Source: Candidatus Heimdallarchaeota archaeon LC_3
Lineage (GTDB): Archaea > Asgardarchaeota > Heimdallarchaeia > Hodarchaeales > LC-3
Length of the DNA: 17,541 nt
Reading direction: 5' to 3'
NCBI GenBank assembly: GCA_001940645.1
Contig: MDVS01000125.1
Coordinates: forward strand, 1 to 17,541
The translations under genes and the position numbers were made by a program. The notes under the pieces are model-generated. The model saw nothing but the letters and a program-made list of their open reading frames with translations. It made no database searches and was not told the DNA's origin. Each line of letters begins with the position of its first letter. Position 1 is the stretch's first letter. This document shows positions 14,717 to 17,541 of the stretch, one piece after another.

Positions 14717-15214
14717 TTGTCAAAGGTATTGAATGTGATGGTCAACAAACTCGTTGAAAGTTTGAACAATTTTGCTGATCCAAGACTACTTGATCCTTTA
14801 GTTCTCCTTACAGCAGTTATGAGCTTTCAACGTCCATATATTGTTTTAGTAGATGATGATGAAGACTTCTTAGAACTCATGGAATATTTTCTATTAGGTA
14901 AATATCCATTATTTGAGTTTATAAAATTTAATTGTCCTTTAGATGCTCAAAAATTTATTTTTAAACATCGAGAAGAGATTGCATTCATAATTTCAGATTA
15001 CCACATGAAAAGAACCAACGGTATAAGATTTTTCCAAAACATTAAAAGTATAGGAATTTCGATTCCCTTTCTAATAGTATCCTCCGACACTTCTCAAAAA
15101 GTCCAACAAGAAGCAGAAAAAATAGGTGTAACTGATTATGTACTAAAATCTTTAGATATATACGAGATGTTTAATACAATAGAAAGCTATGTTAGAACAG
15201 TACAAGTTTTCTAG
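14717..15214 (+). CDS. Stand-alone response regulator receiver (CheY-like), 165 aa
   Basis: Second single-domain receiver, paralogous to the one at 14049. Counting from TTG 14717: acidic residues D46-D47 in IVLVDDDED, phospho-acceptor D94 in IISDYHM, NGIRFF at 101-106, a Ser at the switch position (VSSD, S122/S123, in place of Thr), and K144 in YVLKS. A 36-residue N-terminal extension (NKLVESLNNFADPRLLDPLV) precedes the receiver fold and may be a docking helix. Starts at TTG 14717, ATG 14738 (AAAGGT lies 10 nt before it) or a later ATG are possible. It ends in TAG, followed two codons later by TAA. It probably arose by local duplication with the first receiver. The kinase is not in the window. 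Confidence 0.83.
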   Translation: MSKVLNVMVNKLVESLNNFADPRLLDPLVLLTAVMSFQRPYIVLVDDDEDFLELMEYFLLGKYPLFEFIKFNCPLDAQKFIFKHREEIAFIISDYHMKRTNGIRFFQNIKSIGISIPFLIVSSDTSQKVQQEAEKIGVTDYVLKSLDIYEMFNTIESYVRTVQVF

Positions 15215-15293
15215 TCAAAATAATATTCAATAACTCTAATAACCCCTCGGGAATAAAAATGAATAGACAATCAAATAATAATCGAAATATGAT

Positions 15294-15584
15294 CTATACT
15301 TGCACTTGCCAAACACCGTTATCAAATTTACCTGTAGTGGAAATATTCAATAACGAATTAAACATTCTTGCAAGTAACTCAAATTGTTGTTCATCTTTAT
15401 CACCCCAATGGAGTGCTAGTTTCTTATCAGTAAATTCCGCACCAAAATTTGAAAGCACATTACCTAATAACAACCATTTATCAGATTGTGTAATATTTCT
15501 ATCTGATTTCTTGAGGATTTTCTGAATGGTCTTCATATCCTGTGTCTTACCAATATTGTTTGTATGTCTTACTTCAAGTGCCAT
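15294..15584 (-). CDS. Hypothetical soluble protein downstream of the secreted peptide
   Basis: I do not recognise this family. From ATG 15584 the protein is about 96 aa: an N-terminal MALEVRHTNNIG, a Lys-rich helix (MKTIQKILKKSDRNI), WLLLGNVLSNFGAEF, then KKLALHWGDKDEQQFELLAR and a strand-like end GKFDNGVWQVQV. There is no signal peptide or membrane segment. The open frame extends back to 15680, but that part overlaps the upstream secreted-peptide gene. ATG 15584 is preferred because GGTGAT lies 7 nt before it; ATG 15593 is the alternative. It starts about 22 nt after the stop of the secreted-peptide gene, so the two form one operon. Its TAG stop is a clear case of TAG used as a normal terminator here, since the codons after it look noncoding. 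Confidence 0.6.
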   Translation of the reverse strand: MALEVRHTNNIGKTQDMKTIQKILKKSDRNITQSDKWLLLGNVLSNFGAEFTDKKLALHWGDKDEQQFELLARMFNSLLNISTTGKFDNGVWQVQV

Positions 15585-15606
15585 ATTATTCATCACCAAA
15601 TTATTT

Positions 15607-15840
15607 TCAATCAGGAACATCGGATCCAGGCGTACGAGTATCATCAATCCCAGCATAAGACTCTTCAACAGGAAGAACACTATCAGGAATATCGGATCCG
15701 GGAGTGCGAGTATTCATAAGTTCATAGTTATTATTATTTACTTGCAATCCATCTTCAGAAGTTGCTTCTGCAAAAGTGAATGCAACACCTATGGTGGTCA
15801 GTGTGACCATCAAAATCAAGAAAATCATAGATTTGGACAT
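15607..15840 (-). CDS. Small secreted peptide with a 24-residue TRTPGSD repeat
   Basis: Exported or cell-surface protein of 77 aa. The start ATG 15840 gives MSKSMIFLILMVTLTTIGVA followed by FTFAEA, a standard signal peptide with likely cleavage near residues 22-25. The mature part is short, acidic and polar: SEDGLQVNNNNYELMNT, then TRTPGSDIPDSVLPVEESYA, GIDD, and a second TRTPGSDVPD at the C-terminus. The repeat length is 24 residues, one full copy and one partial. The longer reading from TTG 15858 is unlikely because that TTG lies inside the GGTGAT ribosome site (15857-15852). It is the first gene of a two-gene operon transcribed away from the regulator at 15967. Function unknown; it could be a wall component, signalling peptide or substrate. 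Confidence 0.62.
   Translation of the reverse strand: MSKSMIFLILMVTLTTIGVAFTFAEATSEDGLQVNNNNYELMNTRTPGSDIPDSVLPVEESYAGIDDTRTPGSDVPD
15611..15712 (-). repeat. 30-bp direct repeats, period 72 bp, in the secreted-peptide gene
   Basis: The 30-bp segments at 15611-15640 and 15683-15712 differ at only four positions and encode the repeated TRTPGSD(I/V)PD. Most differences are silent, and the one amino-acid change is Ile to Val. Confidence 0.7.
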
Positions 15841-15895
15841 TTTCAAAGATATCACCAACTTATGAAAAGTAAGATAATTAATTAAAAAGATAGCG

Positions 15896-15906
15896 CTTAT
15901 AATTAA
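15896..15906 (-). promoter_or_regulatory. TATA-like element of the secreted-peptide operon
   Basis: Read on the minus strand this is TTAATTATAAG. Transcription would start near 15875, leaving a leader of about 35 nt that contains the GGTGAT ribosome site. Confidence 0.45.
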
Positions 15907-15909
15907 TCA

Positions 15910-15934
15910 TTTACCCACTTCAAAATTGGGTAAA
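15910..15934. promoter_or_regulatory. Operator-like inverted repeat TTTACCCA-N9-TGGGTAAA
   Basis: Two perfect 8-bp arms (15910-15917 and 15927-15934) around a 9-base spacer lie exactly between the TATA boxes of the two divergent transcription units. A dimeric wHTH or Lrp-like regulator bound here could control both, and autoregulation by the adjacent regulator is the simplest model. Confidence 0.5.
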
Positions 15935-15940
15935 CAAGGA

Positions 15941-15953
15941 AAATAAATAAAAA
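15941..15953 (+). promoter_or_regulatory. TATA-like element of the last regulator gene
   Basis: AAATAAATAAAAA ends 13 nt before ATG 15967, with its centre about 20-24 nt upstream, which suggests a leaderless or nearly leaderless message. A weak AAGGT at 15952-15956 could also act as ribosome site if the transcript starts earlier. Confidence 0.4.
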
Positions 15954-15966
15954 GGTCAATAAAGAC

Positions 15967-17442
15967 ATGAACGCAACCGAAGTAACCCCACAGATAATCC
16001 AACTAGAAGAGGAGATAGTTGAGGAAATTAAAATGGGTTATTTCAAATGTCGTCAATTTTTTGAGAAATATACTAATGAAGAAATAGATTCCTATTTTGA
16101 AAAGAAAAAAGAATTTCTTATTGATTTATGTCAAGGATTCTATCAGAAATTTTCTGGATATGAAAATGTATTTTCTGGACCAAAAGCGCTAGAATATATT
16201 AATAAATATCAATTTGTTGTGATTTATTATCGGAACGGGGCTCTTAACTATCCTAGATCATTTTCAGTATTTATTGATCGAATTAAAGATTTCAATAATA
16301 TTCCTAAAGAAACACCTGATATGTTTGATATTGATAGATACATAACAAATTATCAATCATCAAGAGGATTAGATCAATTTTTACATGGCTTTTTCAAAAA
16401 GCTTCGAAGAATAGACATTCCCCTCCGAGAAAGAGAAGTCCAAGTCTTAAAGTTGATTTCAGATTTAAACTTTTTAGGATTTAAGTCTGATGGAACGCAT
16501 AGGATATTCTCCCCAACAGATCTAGAAATACTCCAAGCATTACAATGGACTAAAAGACAATCAACTACCGTATCTCGTGCAGTTAATTTCCTGTATAATT
16601 ATAAAATCTGTAAATTTAGTAGCATCATCATGAACACGTCAAAATTGGGATTCTATTATGCTTTATATGATGATTACAATGCAGGATTAGAATTGAATCC
16701 TAATGAAAAATTTTGGGAGATTCCTTTTGCTCATCATACCTCTAAAATAGCTTGTATGCCTTTTAGTACAGTTATTGATAGATTAAAAGATGTTAATTAT
16801 ATTCCTTTGACTCATTGGTATTGGAATGTTAATTTAAGTAAATTTCATGAAGAAAAAAAATCTGGATGGTCAACCTTTGAAAACCCTGATTTCTTTGCAG
16901 AATCATTAAAATCCTTTAATTATAAGAAATGGATACTCAATCAACCTCTATCTTATGATTTGGAAGATCACCAAATTGAAATTGCCAAAAAATTATCTAA
17001 ATTCAATCTTCTCTCACCAGAAACATTAAATGACTTTTCTCCTGAAAATGATACTAAATATGTTTATGGGTTCTTAGAGAAGTTAGCCCGACAAGAAGTC
17101 TTTCAGTATTATCCTAATATTAATTTCGTTGGTACAGATTACAAAATACAATTTAGATTTGATATTAAAGACTCGAAATTATTTGAGAAGGTTCTTCAGG
17201 GATTATTAACATTTCCTGTTGTACAAATTTTTGTTAATGAGCAATTAGGAGCTGCATTGGGATATATTAAAATGCCTAGACCTGTTGTAAGTAGATTTTT
17301 TGATTTTCAAGATGATTTTGTTGATGAGTATCCTGAACATACGTTTTCTATTTCTACTGCTTCCAAGGTGTTCCTCTCTCGTAGCCACGATATTTCAGAT
17401 ATCAATTTTTCAATAAAAGATGGAACAGCATATTTGAATTAA
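15967..17442 (+). CDS. Tandem wHTH/RAM-like regulator, 491 aa, reference member of the family
   Basis: Best-conserved member and the template used to align the others. The N-terminal helical domain (1-150) has KCRQFFEKY at 27-35, YPRSFSVFIDRIKDFNNIP at 95-113 and IDIPLRERE at 149-157. Winged helix 1 is at about 155-222 (SPTDLEILQALQWTKRQSTT and then VSRAVNFLYNYKIC). The first RAM-like alpha/beta unit (225-292) ends in HWYWNVN (283-289). Winged helix 2 is at about 332-388 (HQIEIAKKLSKFNLLSPETL through LARQEVFQYYP), and the second RAM-like unit (390-460) has LLTFPVVQIFVN. The unit order recalls Lrp/AsnC feast-famine regulators duplicated in one chain; this is inference from pattern, not a database match. 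ATG 15967 is followed by a full N-terminus that aligns with the 484-aa member. It is divergent from the secreted-peptide operon across a shared operator-like palindrome. Confidence 0.78.
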   Translation: MNATEVTPQIIQLEEEIVEEIKMGYFKCRQFFEKYTNEEIDSYFEKKKEFLIDLCQGFYQKFSGYENVFSGPKALEYINKYQFVVIYYRNGALNYPRSFSVFIDRIKDFNNIPKETPDMFDIDRYITNYQSSRGLDQFLHGFFKKLRRIDIPLREREVQVLKLISDLNFLGFKSDGTHRIFSPTDLEILQALQWTKRQSTTVSRAVNFLYNYKICKFSSIIMNTSKLGFYYALYDDYNAGLELNPNEKFWEIPFAHHTSKIACMPFSTVIDRLKDVNYIPLTHWYWNVNLSKFHEEKKSGWSTFENPDFFAESLKSFNYKKWILNQPLSYDLEDHQIEIAKKLSKFNLLSPETLNDFSPENDTKYVYGFLEKLARQEVFQYYPNINFVGTDYKIQFRFDIKDSKLFEKVLQGLLTFPVVQIFVNEQLGAALGYIKMPRPVVSRFFDFQDDFVDEYPEHTFSISTASKVFLSRSHDISDINFSIKDGTAYLN

Positions 17443-17464
17443 TAATCTGAGAGAGAAAAAACGA

Positions 17465-17501
17465 ATTTATAGTTTTATTTTATAAATCTCTTATTTTTTT
17501 T
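17465..17501 (+). terminator. Hairpin and T-tract after the last regulator gene
   Basis: ATTTATA (17465-17471) and TATAAAT (17481-17487) can pair, followed by a run of eight T at 17494-17501. The T-run 50-60 nt after the stop codon fits archaeal T-rich termination. The AT-only stem is weak. Confidence 0.45.
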
Positions 17502-17541
17502 GAATAATATACATTAGTCATTTTCAATATGATAAATTGGC

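Noticed and set aside
15259..15885. Two plus-strand frames (15259-15525 and 15526-15885)
   Set aside because: They lie opposite the secreted-peptide operon, which has a signal peptide, ribosome sites and a promoter. The plus-strand translations are Ser/Asn/Ile-rich shadows.

Overview
The window is strongly AT-rich and looks archaeal, possibly from an Asgard/Lokiarchaeia-like genome. It holds a short archaeal histone, an AbrB-type VapB with a PIN-domain VapC, TATA boxes placed for leaderless or short-leader transcripts, and GGAG/GGTG Shine-Dalgarno sites. TTG starts are common. The histone establishes the domain. The Asgard suggestion rests only on composition and general protein style, so treat it as weak. 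No tRNA, rRNA, CRISPR array, insertion sequence or integrase was seen.

Layout. 1-936 is the 3' part of a large regulator cut by the window edge. 963-2599 holds a small unknown gene, a vapBC pair, a small membrane protein and the histone. 2600-4521 is a decay zone: a frame-broken remnant on the + strand, a triple TTGTACAA repeat, and a minus-strand beta-propeller-like pseudogene with several in-frame stops. 4795-5595 is a clean FabG-like short-chain dehydrogenase. 5645-8750 holds mostly small membrane and zinc-ribbon proteins and a rhomboid protease. One zinc-ribbon gene has an in-frame TAG, one membrane protein has a perfect 66-bp internal duplication, and one small gene seems to have lost its 5' end. 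8751-17442 is the core: four further members of the same large regulator family, two stand-alone receiver (CheY-like) proteins, and a small divergent operon with a secreted peptide.

The unifying feature is a five-member paralogous family (1-936, 8751-10205, 10381/10610-12313, 12310-13722, 15967-17442). By reading and aligning the translations I infer repeated units of a winged helix-turn-helix followed by an alpha/beta domain resembling the Lrp/AsnC RAM effector domain. Most members have an N-terminal helical domain plus two units. One (10381/10610-12313) lacks that domain and appears to have four units. It overlaps its downstream paralogue by 4 nt (TTGA), which suggests coupled translation and a shared complex. 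Two receiver proteins without output domains lie between the family members, so a phospho-signalling input to a set of multi-headed DNA-binding regulators is a reasonable but untested model. A perfect inverted repeat, TTTACCCA-N9-TGGGTAAA, sits between the divergent promoters of the last regulator and the secreted-peptide operon, and related half-sites occur upstream of each receiver gene.

Several genes are interrupted (3277-4521, 5645-5878, 8424-8783, 10381-12313, and the 2870-3208 remnant). That points either to real gene decay in an accessory region or to assembly errors. For the isolated TAG and TCC_TAA cases, recoding is also possible.
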